In this document: piece after piece, positions 22,291-34,997 of the stretch
Layout of the letters: every line of letters starts with the position of its first letter
How positions within the stretch are numbered: the first letter of the stretch is position 1
Assembly: GCA_013420905.1 (NCBI GenBank)
Contig: JAAXNY010000013.1
Coordinates: 1,178,001-1,242,000, forward strand
Length of the DNA stretch: 64,000 nt
Source: Collybia mongolica
Taxonomy: Eukaryota > Basidiomycota > Agaricomycetes > Agaricales > Clitocybaceae
Direction of reading: 5' to 3'
Translations under genes and position numbers: made by a program
Notes under the pieces: generated by a model
Told to the model about the DNA's origin: nothing
What the model saw: the letters and a program-made list of their open reading frames with translations, nothing else
Databases searched by the model: none

Positions 22291-24196
22291 AGAAATAAAT
22301 TGTTAAATGTTGAATGGTTGATATACATTTCAATACTGTGGGAACTTGGTTCTATTATAGGCATTTGCATTGATATTACTTCCTTATATCACACAATTGG
22401 GTAGTCCAATCTATAAATAGGTACATTGGATAAATACTGTGGGTGTACCAGAAGTCTATATCAGCCTACTAGAGCTGTGCAAATAGTACAGGGGTAAAGT
22501 ATCAACAAGAAGTAAACTAATATTTGTAAAAGAAATAAGAACATATCACAAGGTAGATAGAATTACACCAAGATAGTCTCAAGGTATACAGCAGCATATA
22601 GGTGCATATACAATAGAACAAGGTATATCTGAGCAACTAGATGTGAGGCACATATGCACTCACCTTACACACATCTGGTTTGGGCACAGGGGTGATTGGC
22701 ACTACTTGGTCTAGACAGCACATCCAGGGGTGCACACCCAGCCACCAGGTGATGGTTTTACTATATGGAATACACCACTGCACCATCCATGTCCACCATG
22801 CTAGCTGCTCACTAGCAGATGTGGGCAGGCAGTCACTGGTAATGTGGCAGGTGCCTCTGTAGTTCTTGTTGCAGCTCTTATTGTTGTGATTTTGCAGTTG
22901 TTATTTTCACTGAGAGGGGTGGGTATGAGAGAGGGTGGTGGTATCCATGGCAGTGGGACCTGGCATTGTATTTGGCAGTATTGTGCACAATCATATGGCA
23001 GGGAGGTGATGGGAGGGGCAGCTGGGGATGTAGTGGTGAAGGTTGACAACAAGGCTGACAGGTGATTGGCACCCATCAACAATATTCAGCCATTGCCAAT
23101 AATGGCCAAGAGTAGACAGCAGGGGCCATTATAAAAACAAGCACCTTGGACTGACAAGCTCATATTACCAAATGGTTAATCTGTATGCTTTATGCACATG
23201 ACATGTAACCTTGAGGCCTTGTATTTAACTCTCCAAAATATTGCATTTTTGTGCATTAAATAAGCAATGGTAACTATAATTAAGTAAGCAATCTGGATAG
23301 TCTGCATGGACTTCATGAGGAGTTGTTCCAAGCTGGGTCTGAGCATCCAAGTAACAGTGTGGATTTATGGACTTAGCTTTGACTTGGCTCAGATGCAGAC
23401 TGTCAATTAAGCAGGGCTCCCTGCCAAACAGGGTCTGAGCTCAGTCTGCAGACATCTGCATTTGTCTGTGTGGTCTGTGTGGCTCATGTGGCTCAGTGTA
23501 AAGTCCCCAGAGAAGCTACTGAGTTGGTTGTATATTTGGAATATACAAATATGGATCTACATTTTCAATTAAGTTAATTTTTTTCACACAGTCCATCTCT
23601 GAGAGTCTGAGTCCCCACTTTACCAGCTGACTTCTTTTTAAGGAAAATGCCTAGATATATATTGTTACCTTTTATTGGTGGATATTTGTATAGGATCTAT
23701 AAACACCAACTTCTATTGGCATACACCATGGATATGGGTGAAGTTGTAAGGGGATCACTTGTTTGTCCACATCTAGCCATCAGAATCACTATTGCACAGC
23801 TTGTACATATACCCTCACTGTTATATCTATTATTCTGACACACACTGCTTTAACCCCTTGACAGATAGTAGTTTAATTTGGCAAGCTCAAACAGAAGTGC
23901 AACAAGTATGTATTTGGCAAGCTCAAATGTGTGGTCATATTACATCTTCATGTTGTGTATCCATCAGGCCTTCCATGATGTCAAGCTACTCCCTGTACCC
24001 TACAATCTAATTCTAGGACAATGCCTGACAAGTGTTCCAGAACCAAACTTATCAACAACAAAAAGTAATATAAAGTTGAATAGATTCTGGATAGCTAGTT
24101 CTATTGCAACAACCTGGTTCTAGAAATATAAAGAAAAGTTAATCAAAAAAAAAACATAAGGACTTGTATCTGCCAGTAATGGCCCTCTACCTCAAG
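22291..24196. other. Gene-free tail of U1
   Basis: About 1.9 kb matching 26860-29851 in order, with indels. It includes a GTGGCTCAGTGTAAAGTCCC word (near 23480) resembling the M-family terminus. No recognisable protein. Confidence 0.6.
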
Positions 24197-24879
24197 TAAT
24201 AGTACTAGTCAAGGCCTTTTTCACTGATCTCTCAGCAGGTTTGACTTGGACAAAGTCTTAACACAAGTGCTTAGACCTTAGGTATATTTTTATAATATCT
24301 TTCAATCCAATAGACTGAGTACCAAGTGTATGTTCAATTATTAATGATCCTAAACAGATCAATAAGTCCAAGTGACTTTTAAAACAAAAGTGCCAAGTGC
24401 ACCAAAGGCCAAGTGCCTAATAATTCCAATGGACAATATGAGTACTAAGTTCCAAATGAACTGAACTCTTCAATTCTGTGATCTCCTTAGCCAAATGCTT
24501 TGAGACAATTCTAATCAAGACAATTGAAGCAATCTGATCCTTAATTTGTGTGTGCAATAGTGTTTCAACAAATATGATTTGTATATCCTATAGTAACTTG
24601 AAGTGGGGGCAAGATTCCTTGCCTTTGCGCTACTTATCTACAGTCTATTTATAGTGTTCAAACTAAATATTATAAAGAATTGTAATTTTATACGGAACAA
24701 CACCCTCCCATGCCAAGGGTCTGTATTTAATGCTGACTCATCCTCTACAACTTGGTGCACATGCCATACATGCCAATTATGTTGTTACTTATTACTTGGT
24801 TAATATTGAAAGAGCTGGCTAAACTCTTATCAATGCTCAACAGTGTGCTTGGTTATTTTTAAAAGTGTAGGTGAGTGGC

Positions 24880-25404
24880 AGTGTCGGACTCATCATTCAT
24901 CATGTTGCTGTTGGTTGGCATTCAGTGTATTGGTGTTGGTGGTGTGGGTACATATTGGTGTTGGTGTTGGTGTTGGTGGTTTGGTGGGCATTGTTGATGT
25001 GGTTGAAGAGAACCAATGAAGACATGGCAATGGTAATGTGACCATTGCATGTGCTTCATGGTTATGTGACCTGGGTCTATGGACTTGAAGCCAGTGTAGC
25101 CTGCAGCTAGGGATGTCTGTCTTGCCCAATAGTTATGAATGCCAAACATATTACATAATGTTTGTGCCTGTGTGCATTCGAACCTAGTTGGATGCAAGTT
25201 TTTCAGTGCCATTATGTTATGTTATTAATAACAAATAGTATATTTAATTTGAGTAAATAAAAATTACATTAGTAATCTGATTAGTAATAGTATTAATCAG
25301 TGTCTGTGGACTGGCTGCACAGACTCTGCAAGCTGTCTGTCCATGCTTGTCCATGTACCCACGTAAAATTACATGGATTGATGTGGACTTGGCACAAACA
25401 CAGA
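24880..25404 (-). mobile_element. M-family fragment (M2)
   Basis: Minus-strand M copy lacking its terminal ~80 bp. It joins R2 directly at the word ACGAGTCCTTATG. The longest minus frame gives MALKNLHPTRFECTQAQTLC, conserved in other M copies, but I do not call it a gene. Confidence 0.75.
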
Positions 25405-26867
25405 TTACGAGTCCTTATGTTTACATAAGTAACTCGTTCATCATCCTGGGTTTGCGGGGAAAATTCAGCATACTCAACAAGATCCAGTGTTGTTTTTCCC
25501 ACAGTTAGTAATTTTGAAGTGTTCCGAGAATTCATTAGAACATGATCAGTAAACACTTTGAAGTACATCAGTAAGACTTTGTAGTTGTGGAAATATTTTT
25601 CTAACTGTGGGAATCAAAATTAGCCGACGTGCGGGTTTCGAGCAAAAAAGGCAACTGCTAACATAAGCTGCATTCAATACTATAATTTCAAGTTAATTGG
25701 TCTTTTTGTTGGGATATCTCAAGAATTAATTAATAAATGTCCACTGCATAATCATGCTTACGTTTGTCAACTACGCTGTTAGCTCTAACAGTGTAGTTGA
25801 CAAACATAAGCATGATTACAAGAGGCTTATTCTGCTTTGGGTCAAACTTTTCCCACAATACAAAGCATTGCATATCTCCACAATGACAAGACCTATGGAT
25901 GCAATTCAAATTACTACTACTAGATATGGTGAAGGGCTACCCAATTGGTGTATTTATGTATATTTGTATGTGTTTGTACACCATCAAATATCGTGATCAA
26001 CAGTAGCTCTCTCACTACAATCATGTTACAAATGACATCAAGTTTGTGTATGACTTTGCCACATGGCTAGCCAAACAAACAATACCATCAAAGTTCCCAC
26101 ACTATAAATCATGGCATATCTCAACAACAACAAGGCCTATGGATGTAATTTAAATTGCTAGTGTTAGATATGGTGAAGTAGTACCTCATGTATATATTTG
26201 TATGTGTTTATATATGTTTGTATTCTTCTAAACATAATCAACATCATTTTTCTTGTTGCATATTACAAATGAATACTGTCTGTATATCACTTCATCACAC
26301 ATCTGGCCAAACAAACAATAATACTAAAGAAATTTCCCACAATATAGATGATGCATGTTTCAGCAAATACAAAGCTGATGGACAATGCTACTACTAGACA
26401 TTGTAAAGGAATACATTATATATATGTTTGTATGTGTTTGTAGTTGTTTGTACCCTGCCAAATCTCAGTATCAACAACAACCTTTTTACTATATATTGCA
26501 AATGAATATGATCTGTATATTACTTTGCCAACATCTGGCCAAACAAACAATATTAATGAAGTTCCCACAATTAAGATGGTGCATATCTCAGCAAATACAA
26601 GGCTAATAGATACAATTGAAATTGCTACTACTCCCAGACACATGGAGGGGGTACATCAAAAAATACATATTTATATTTGTTTGTACCTTTCCAAATTTGA
26701 TTATAATTTCTTGTTATATCTATTTTAATATCACATTTATATATTACTTGGCCAAAAGCATATCCAAACAAGTCAATGTGGATGCTCCTGGAATCTATAA
26801 TACTCAATATCTTGACAATGGCTAGCTATATGAGTATGGTTAAATATAGTTGTGATAATTGTTAAAT
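25405..26867 (+). repeat. R-family repeat R2, uninterrupted
   Basis: Hairpin at about 25750-25818, then four imperfect subrepeats starting at TTCCCACAATA near 25851, 26094, 26333 and 26561 (periods 243, 239 and 228 bp). Shows the empty Harbinger site TTA at 25827-25829 and the empty Tc1 site near 26343. Confidence 0.9.
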
Positions 26868-28651
26868 GTTGAATGGTTGATATACATTTCAAAACTGTGG
26901 GAACTTGTTTCTATTATAGGCATTTGGATTGATATTACTTCCTTATTATATCACACAAAATATAAGTCTATACAAGAACTTGTCCCCCACACAAGCCTGC
27001 AACTCCTCTGCTGTCCTCAGCTACCACTGCCCCCTTATTTGATTCTGTATTAGTGCTTACTGGTGTGGGATGTGCAAGGGGTGGGTTGTGTTTGCATGCT
27101 ACTGCAGTAAGTGGCCTCCTGTATGCAGTGGCATCCCAGAGGATGGGTGTTGTCTAAGGTCTGGGGCTGTGCATCAGTGAAATACTGGCCCATATCCTAT
27201 CACACTGTAAAGGGTTGCATCACATTGGGTGTCAGAAGAGGGGAATGATGTGAGCAGCAGGGTTCAGTCACACAGGGAGGGGGGCACCAGAAATTTAAAT
27301 GGGCTTTGTTGCAAGAAATCTGGGCTGAGTTCATTGCAAAGGTGCTATCTGTAATTTGGCAGCCCCATCTATATATAGGTACATTAGATAAATACTATGG
27401 GGGTACCAGAAGTGTATATCAGCCCACTAGAGCTGTACAAATAGTACAGGGGTAAAGTGCCAGTAAGAAGTAAACTAATATTTGTGAAAGGGATAAAAAC
27501 ATATCACAAGGTAGATAGAATTACACCAAGGTAGTCTCAAGGCATACAGCAGCATATAGGTGCATATACAATAGAGCAAGGTATGTATGTCTGAGCAACT
27601 AGATGTGGGGCACATATGTACTCACCTTACACATATCTAGTTTGGGCACAGGGGTGGTTGGTACTACTTGGTCTAGACAGCACATCCAGGAGTGCACACC
27701 CACCCACCAGGTGATGGTTCTACTATATTGAATACACCACTGCACCACCCATATCCACCATGCTAGCTGCTCACTAGCAGATGTGGGCAGGCAGTTACTG
27801 GTGATGCAGCAGGTGCCTCTGTGGTTCTTCTTGCAGCCCTTATTGCTGTGATTTGGCAGTTGTTATTATCACTGAGAGGGGTGGGTAAGAGAGGGTGGTG
27901 GTATCCATGGCAGTAGGACCTGGCATTGTATTTGGCAGTGTTGTGCACAATTACAAGGCAGGGAGGTGATGGGAGGGGCAGCTGGGGATGTAGTGGTGGT
28001 GGTTGACAACAAGGCTGATGAGTGATGTGGCACCCATCAACAATACTCAGTCATTGCCAGTAATGGCCAAGAGTGGGCAGCAGGGGGTCATTATAGTAAC
28101 AAGCAGCTTGGACTGGCAAGCTCATATTGCTAAATGGTTAATCTGCATGCTTTATGCACATGATATGTAACCTTGAGGCCTTGTATTTGACTCTCCAAAA
28201 CATTGCATTTTTGTGCATTAAATAAGCAATGGTAACTATAATTAAGTAAGTGATCTGGACAGTCTGCATGGACTCCATGAGGAGTTGTTCCAAGCTGGGT
28301 CTGAGCATCCAAGTAACAGTATGGATTTATGGACTTAGCTTTGACTTGGCTCAGATGCAGACTGCCAATTAAGCAGGGCTCCCTGCCAAACAGGGTCTGA
28401 GCTCAGTCTGTAGACATCTGCATTGTCTGTGTGGTCTGTGTGGCTCATGTAGCTCAATGTAAAGTCCCCAGAGAAGCTACTGAGTTAATTGTGTATTTGG
28501 AATATACAAATATGGATCTACATTTTCAAGTTTGTTAATTTTTAACACAGTCCATCTCTAAGAGTCTGAGTCCCTACTTTACCAGCTGACTTGTTTTTAA
28601 GGGAAGTGCCTAGATATATATGGTTACCTTTTGTTGTTGGATATTTGTATA

Positions 28652-28827
28652 GGTGTTAGAAAGAGAAAGACAAAAGAGGAGAGAAGTTCCAGAAGCATCC
28701 AGATGAAGTGCCAGAATGACTACAACAGCTGTATTAGCAACAGTATAGCTAAGTCTAGTACAGGTAGCTTGGTGATGTGGTATTGAGCATGTGAGACAAG
28801 GAGTCACATTTCTAAATCTAAAAATAG
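28652..28827 (+). repeat. Roughly 175-bp insertion specific to U2
   Basis: Interrupts the stretch TTGTATAG|GATCTATAAACACC, contiguous in U1 at about 23693. Starts GTGTTAGAAAG and ends AAAAATAG. No terminal repeat or clear duplication beyond TATAG/AATAG; unclassified. Confidence 0.5.
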
Positions 28828-29285
28828 GATCTATAAACACCAACTTCTATTGGCAATTCATTTGGAGTTGCTGATATCATATACCATGGATATGGGTGAA
28901 GTTGTAAGGGCATCACTTGTTTGTCCACATCTAGCCATCAGGATTGCTATTGCACAGCTTGCATAGCCTTACTGTTACATCTATCATTCTAATATGCATT
29001 GCCTTAACCCCTTGATAAATAGTAGTGTACTCTGGACTGACATATCACAGATGGATTGTTGCATCAGTAGAGTTACTGATATCAGATTCTGTTGTTATTT
29101 GAGATGTAGCCACAATATACTGTATGTAAGGTGCCCTTCCTCTCCATGAAAGGGCACCTTTGTAATAGACTTGGATTGGGTTCTCTACTTGTGATCAAGC
29201 CTCTAGTGCTCTATACTCATTCCTTACCTGCATGGCTTTTCATACTATGCATACTGCTCCCTGCCTGAGCCTCTTGGCAACATAA

Positions 29286-29552
29286 TGTTAGAATTGACCT
29301 GTATATATAGCTTAGCTTGGTATTGTTTTGCTTCTTTCATTGTTCTATTGTTCTATTGTTCTATTGTTCCATTGTTCTATTTTTCCTTTGTCTATTGTAC
29401 TCTACTATTGTTCCTACAGGTATATAGGTGTAGAGTAGCTCGTTCTGGAGTCCCCAGTTTCTTACTCAGGACTCCAGGTTAGTACTCACTTATATTAGTG
29501 AATATACTAGTTTCTTACTCAGGACTCCAGCTCTAGGCTTCCACCTTTAACA
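29286..29552 (+). repeat. Solo LTR of the copia B family, TSD CATAA
   Basis: TGTTAGAATTGACC .. CCTTTAACA, same as the copia B LTR at 52286-52560, flanked by CATAA at 29281-29285 and 29553-29557. Left by recombination between two LTRs. Contains the TTGTTCTA run and the LTR hairpin described under findings. Confidence 0.95.
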
Positions 29553-29851
29553 CATAACCCCTCACAGACATGCAACAAGTATTTGGCAAGCTCAAATGTG
29601 TGGTGATATTACATCTTCATGTTGTGCATCCATCAGGCCTTCCATGTTGTCAAGCTGCAATCTAATTTTAGGACAATGCCTGACAAGTGTTCCAGAACCA
29701 AACTTGTCAACAACAAAAAGTAATATAAAGTTGAATAGATTCTGGATAGCTAGTTCTATTGCAACAACCTGGTTCTAGAAATATAAAGAAAAGTTAATCA
29801 AAAAAAAAACATAAGGACTTGTATCTGCCAGTAATGGCCCTCTACCTCAAG

Positions 29852-29940
29852 CTGTCATCTGGCTGAGTGTCCTGCCAAATGAGTCCATGCAGACTCTGCA
29901 CAGAGTCTGCATGGGTTATGAGGCTTAGTGTAAAGACCTC
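29852..29940 (-). mobile_element. M-family terminal fragment
   Basis: Ends GGCTTAGTGTAAAGACCTC at 29940. It lies head to head with the next M element, separated by 8 bp, CAGGTGAT. Confidence 0.75.
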
Positions 29941-30980
29941 CAGGTGATGAGGTCTTTACACTAAGCCACATAACCCATACGGACTCTGTGCAGACATGTG
30001 GACTCATAAGCACGGATGGACAGCTTGCAGAGTCTGTGTGGCCAGTCGATTACTAATCAGATTACTAATATAAATTTTATTTACACAAATTATATATACT
30101 ATTTGTTATTAATAACATAACATAACAGCGGTGAAAAACTTGCATCCGACTAGGTTCAAACACATACAGGCACAAACATTATGTAATATGTTTGGCGTTC
30201 ATAACCATTGGGCAAGGTGGGCATTTCTAGCTACAGGCTCACTGGCCTCAAGTCAACAGACTTAGGTCACATGATTACGAGGCATGTGCAATGGTCACAT
30301 TACCATTGCCACATCTTCATTGGTTCTTTTCAACCACATCAACAACATCCGCCAAACCACCAACACCAACACCAACACCAACACACCCACGCCACCAACA
30401 CCAATGCATCAAACGCCAACTGATGTCAACATGACAACACACAAGACAGTGTGGGGTGAAGGATAGAAATGGACGCAGAACAAGGGGACAGCGAGGAAAG
30501 GGTGCCCCAAGGGGCAGAACCAGGTGAGTTGTACACTGCCACTCACCCACACACTCACCACGCAGCGCATCCCCCCCCCCCCCCCCCACTTCAGGAACTC
30601 AAGACGAAGGATACAGCCACCAACAGCAACAGTGAGGAAGGCAGCAATGACAACGACAATGACAACGACGAAGACAGCAACAGCAACAGCAGCAACAGTG
30701 CCAACGAGGCCTGTGGCAATGATGGCAACAGCAGTGGCACCAACAATGGTGCAACAACAATGACAACAACTACAACAAAGATAACCACCACCACCACAAA
30801 GATAACAAGAATAGGGACAATAACAAGAAAAGCAGCCAGTGCTGTCACTGCTGAAACCCAGGCCGTGAAGAACAATAAACCTGTATTAAATTATCTTATC
30901 ATCCATGTATTATATTTAGTAATAATATATGTTTTATCCTATCAATTACATAGATTGTCAGTAAGTAAAAGAGTAAGGTA

Positions 30981-33977
30981 GTGGTCATCAGGAACCAGCA
31001 CCCTTATGTAATATGCTTACTAAGCGCCAAGAGGCGCAAAATCTTATCCTCGCCGCAAAAAAAAAAACTCCACTGGCAGTGATGATAAACGAGGCAAGAT
31101 TAAGTGAATACATTAATATACTGTAGGTTATTTTGCATTAGAATATTTCTCATTATAAGATTTCTTCAAGTCAGCAACCATATCCAGAGGCAGTGTGCGA
31201 TGGCCATGATACTTTTTATTTGCCCACACTGCCTCGGGGCCGGAAAGGCCTTGTGAATACACGCTGATGAACCATGCAGATTGGTTGGCGTAGCTACATA
31301 CAGAATGAATCAGGTTTGAAAATACAGATGATTGAGAAAAGAAACTTGCCGTTGGATTTGTACCAAAGGGACATCATTGATACTTTGGATAAAAATCACA
31401 AATGTGGCTGCGAGATGTGATGAATTCTTCAAGATGGGACTTCTGATTGATGAAATCAGGCTGCGAGAACAGAAGCCGGCGACAGCAGCAGTCAGTTTTT
31501 CCTGGCACACATTTAAAGCCCTCACACTGTGCCAGCAGTCCATCAGCAGGCCAAAGGTTTTGTTCCCGGATAATGATCTCCATGCCTTTGAACCAACCGG
31601 GCATGGTAGGATGATCATCGGGGAAATAGAGATCTTGATGGGTGTTTTGAGGGCCAAACATTGTTGGGCGCATTCTTGGGCCATTTTTGCAGTGACGCCA
31701 TGTCTCGTGAGGGTTTTTTGTCATGTTTCAGGCTGAAAGTGCATCGGGAGCGCGCTTCTGATGGCTGGGAGCGTTGTCGAAGATGAAGAGGCCGGTCGCA
31801 AATCCTTTTGTCTTTGTCTCGAAGATATCAATTGCTTTGTCAACTTGACTGATTAGATCATCAGCTGTGAACCAGCCATCGCGATTCTTGCCAGCCTTGA
31901 AAATGACACGAGCATCACTGGGAATTTGGTGAATCTAATCTCAAATTCTAATAACAGTTGTCAACTCACTCTTTGTTGTCCACTAACCGCCCCCACTCAG
32001 GTGTCAAAAAATCTGAAATCATCAATGACGTGCCCTCGCCCTTCTTCTCCGCAATGGCTTTGTCTGAGATGTGCGACCATTTTGTCTTGCGTCGGTCATT
32101 AGCATAGAACGTAGATTCGTCGTGGGTCACGAGGATCAGTTGGAACCTTCCGGTTTGGGCAACAGGGAAACCTGAGGGAGTAACGGCAACTTTTCCGTCA
32201 TTATCAAAGACAGTAAACCGTTTCTCATACTCTTTCCAGCATGCAATAAACCCATCACGGTACCTCACAACATCCTCCTGCTCATGCCCATCAATATACA
32301 TCCCATTTCTTTTTTGGATGTAGCGCCAGTTCAATTTGTGCAGCCATCGGCGAGCTGTTCGCTCCGAAATCCCCTGGGCCTTGGCTCCAAGTTGCTGTTG
32401 AACTTCTGCTGTGGCGACATAATCAACAACATCCTGTGCACGAATATAGCCAGATTTCGAAATCTCCATCAGGTGAAGTTGAATTTGCTGGGAGAAATCT
32501 TCGTCCTCGAGAATTGATGAATGAAATTTTCCATAGCAATGGAGGGGAAGCTTTCCAGAGCAAAGGAACATGTGGAGCCACCTGCGAATGTTTTGCGCAT
32601 GGTTTGATCCACGACCTAATGCCTTTGCAGCAAGCATTGAGGCTTCTCTCCAGGTGTATGACAATTCGGGATCAAGATATAAATTGAGAGTCCCAACCAT
32701 GGTTGTAAGGCGGCTTCAAAAGAAGACATCAAGCTTTTTTTCCTTGCTCTTTACAGTAAGTTTAGCTTTTGCTCTACGGAGCTTTGGAAAATCCTTGTAG
32801 CTGAGCATGTCCAGACGTGCATCCATCTCCGTCTCTGGGCTGAGATCGCGCGGTAACTCTTCCTTCTGCACAGCCTCAAGTAATTCCAAAAAATGGTCTC
32901 GGGCAGAGCTTTGTGGGATTGAGATTGATATAACCTCTGGACTAGATGAAGCTACCTCCTGCAAGTGAGGTTCAGTGATTGTTATCTGCTAAATAAATTT
33001 CTACTCACTGGTTTGTCAGGTATATTTATAGATTCAACACCTGAAAAAACTCTCGCAACATGCTCACCAATGTCAATTGGTGCTGAATTGTCCTCCAAGT
33101 CGGATCCACTTTCCAGGACCTGCTCAGGTAAGCCTTCTTGCTTTTTAAACCAGTCCCCAATAAACTTCTGCCCTGTCAAAGCAAGCTGCCGCCATTTTTG
33201 AGCATGATACTGTTTGGTGCATACTGAGTTCCCTGTGTAGTGGCGCTTCCGTTTTGGCTTAAACTCAGCCTTCTCTCTCTCAACTTTGACTGCAACTGCC
33301 TGTGCTTCAGCAAGAACTGCTGCAAATTGAAGCACATCTGCTTCTGTCCTCAACTCAGCCTCTTCATCTTCGTCCAGCCCATCTGATCCCTCCATGTCAT
33401 CTGGTTCATCATCACTAAGATCTTCCAATACAATAAACCTGTCCAGATTATCATCAGAGTCGGCGGTTCTATTTGGCGGCGGGAAATATTCTTCATCTTC
33501 TGAGTCTGTGATGTCATCGACACGAGCTTGGCGAGATTTGTGATTCCCAAGGTTCTGGAGACGGGCCTGAGAAGCCTTTGACCTTCTTCCCATTGTAGCG
33601 ACAGAATTACACGTGATTTTGATGTTTTTTCCCCCTTCTCTGCCATCCCTTTCCTCCCTCCTCCGCCGGCCATCCAGTCACGTGGTGGATTACATAAGCC
33701 GCAAAATGTTCCTCTCAAAAAAAATCACTTTCGATTTCCTTGTTTCCAACAACTCAATAATGCATTTGGGACATTTTATGGAAAAAATGTTTGGGAAGTT
33801 TTATACAAGTCAATTTTTAGTAAATTTAAATTCTGATTCCTGGAAGCTATTCTGGAGACATTAAAGAATGACATGTAGGAAGTAAAATCATGAGAAGATG
33901 AATGTCGTTGAAGATATTGAGGTCGACATTGAGTAGATGTTTTGCTTACATAACAGGTGCTGGTTCCTGATGACCGC
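30981..33977 (-). mobile_element. Tc1/mariner-like DDE transposon 2, 2997 bp
   Basis: TIRs GTGGTCATCAGGAACCAGCA and its complement near 33955-33977 (one mismatch), flanked by TA at 30979-30980 and 33978-33979. A different family from transposon 1: TIRs and protein differ. Transposase on the minus strand is defective. Confidence 0.9.
31150..33593 (-). pseudogene. Tc1-like transposase lacking the catalytic glutamate region
   Basis: Exon 1 from MGRRSKASQARLQNLG; 50-bp intron 32959-33008 (GTGAGT..TTGCAG). Then a frame with a TGA at about 32716 (DVFF*SRLTT), REASMLAAKALGRGSNHAQN, LHKLNWRYIQKRNGMYIDGH and the first D in LILVTHDESTFYANDRR. A short intron near 31930-31966 leads to second D in GLFIFDNAPSHQKRAPDALS and another TGA (LSA*NMTKNPH). 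Near 31375 the protein jumps from CDFYPKY directly to VPLVQIQR, omitting the CELNFIEQYWG-type block with the third acidic residue. It then ends with SGPEAVWANKKYHGHRTLP. Inactive. Confidence 0.8.
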
Positions 33978-34199
33978 TACCTTAAGCAAGTACTTTATAA
34001 TGGAAGAAAGTAAGTGAGTCCATGCAGAGTCCATGCAGAGTCCATGTGGACTTTGTGCTGTCCTTGTGGAGTCTGTATGGAGTCCGCAAGGACATGTGGG
34101 GGAGTGTAAAGTACAGGGTCTCTCCCTTGCAACAAAGCCTAGTGCAGGAATAATGAGTTTCCATGGCCAGACAGCAGTGGTAAAAGGTCAAGAAGTATT

Positions 34200-34641
34200 C
34201 CACTAGCATTAGTATTAGCCTTAGCCTTAGCCCCAGAGTTAGAGTTGGCCTGAGTATTAGTCTTAGCATTAGCATTATAATTATTTCCAGCATCTGTCTT
34301 AGTGTCTTAGTCTTAGTCTTAGTACTAGCATTAGAGTTAGTTTTAGCATTAGTCTCAGTATTAGTCTTAGCATTAGCATTGGCCTTAGCCTAGGCTTAGA
34401 GTTAGAGTTAGCCTTAGTATTGGTTTTAACATTAGCATTAGACTTATTGTAGCATTAGTCTCAGTATTAGTCTTAGCACTAGCATTAGAGTTAGTATTAG
34501 TATTAGTCTCAGTATATGTCTTAGCCTTAGCCTTAGCCTTAGTCTTATAGTTAGTATTAGCATTAGTCTCAGTATTAGTTCTAGCATTAGCATTAACCTA
34601 CCATTAGAGTTAGTATTAGCATTAGTCTTAGTATTAGTCTT
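34200..34641. repeat. Degenerate NNTTAG hexamer array, left part
   Basis: Runs of TTAGTC, TTAGCA, TTAGTA, TTAGCC and TTAGAG in mostly 6-nt phase. Continues after the LINE at 41109-41263. Confidence 0.85.
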
Positions 34642-34997
34642 TTTTTTTTTTTTTTTTTTTGTTTCAACATTTTATATAGTGATTGTACCTAATACATGTG
34701 TCGCTCACTTCGCAAAGTAATTATGGGATAGAGAGTGGAGAGGACGAAAGACAAAGCGCTGTCAAGCTGAGGTGTCCCAGGGTGGCCGAAGTCACACCAG
34801 GAGTGTCGCGGGTCAAAGACCCATTTTATGCAGACTGGTAAGGGTCAAGCTACGCCAGGGGGTTGGCCCCCCGCCACAGTGCACCGCAGCAGGAAGTGGA
34901 TCAAGTCCACTGATTATCCCAGTCCAGAAGAAATGCGAGGCGCACCTCATAACACGAATCCACCTAACACGGTGTACCGCCCCCAGCCTGAGTTGGA

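Larger units (their letters stand above)
12184..24196 (+). repeat. Tandem unit U1, interrupted by two DNA transposons
   Basis: From TACTAGTCAAGGCC to GGCCCTCTACCTCAAG this stretch matches, block by block and in the same order, the unit at 24202-29851. Subtracting Harbinger (14357-18096) and the Tc1-like element (18616-21665) leaves about 5.2 kb. Block order: an LTR-like stretch (12184-12840), an M half-element in minus orientation, the hairpin/array repeat R1, and a gene-free tail (22230-24196) with no coding signal. 12840-13229 has no counterpart in the second unit; read on the minus strand it opens TGATAGGGCCCG and could be a partial LTR. Confidence 0.65.
24202..29851 (+). repeat. Tandem unit U2, about 5.65 kb
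   Basis: Second copy of U1, without the Harbinger and Tc1-like insertions. Blocks: LTR-like stretch 24202-24870, M2 fragment, R2, tail. U2-specific additions: about 26957-27330, about 28652-28827, and 28985-29560 including a solo LTR. No gene supported. Confidence 0.65.
29949..34116 (+). mobile_element. M-family hAT-like element (M3) holding a Tc1-like insertion
   Basis: GAGGTCTTTACACTAAGCC at 29949 and GTGTAAAGTACAG ending at 34116. Without the 2997-bp insertion and one TA it is about 1.17 kb. The interior has ACC-ACA-CCA runs and long CAR/CAA tracts, and a 10-20 C/G run at about 30572. The frames through it (for example 30469-30981, Asn/Ser/Thr-rich) are low-complexity read-through with no recognised domain. 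Confidence 0.8.

Noticed and set aside
25851..26790. CRISPR-like array in the R subrepeats
   Set aside because: Period is about 240 bp with diverged units and no short direct repeats with unique spacers; eukaryotic context.
28652..28827. Intron (GT..AG) specific to unit U2
   Set aside because: Begins GT and ends AG but lies in non-coding repeat sequence; better described as an unclassified insertion.
30469..30981. 170-codon open frame in M3 as a gene
   Set aside because: Translation of CAA/AAC/ACA repeats in a non-autonomous element; extends into the Tc1-like insertion and has no domain.
34200..34641. True telomere or interstitial telomere tract
   Set aside because: No TTAGGG units; hexamers are TTAGTC, TTAGCA, TTAGTA and TTAGCC. 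Kept as telomere-like only.
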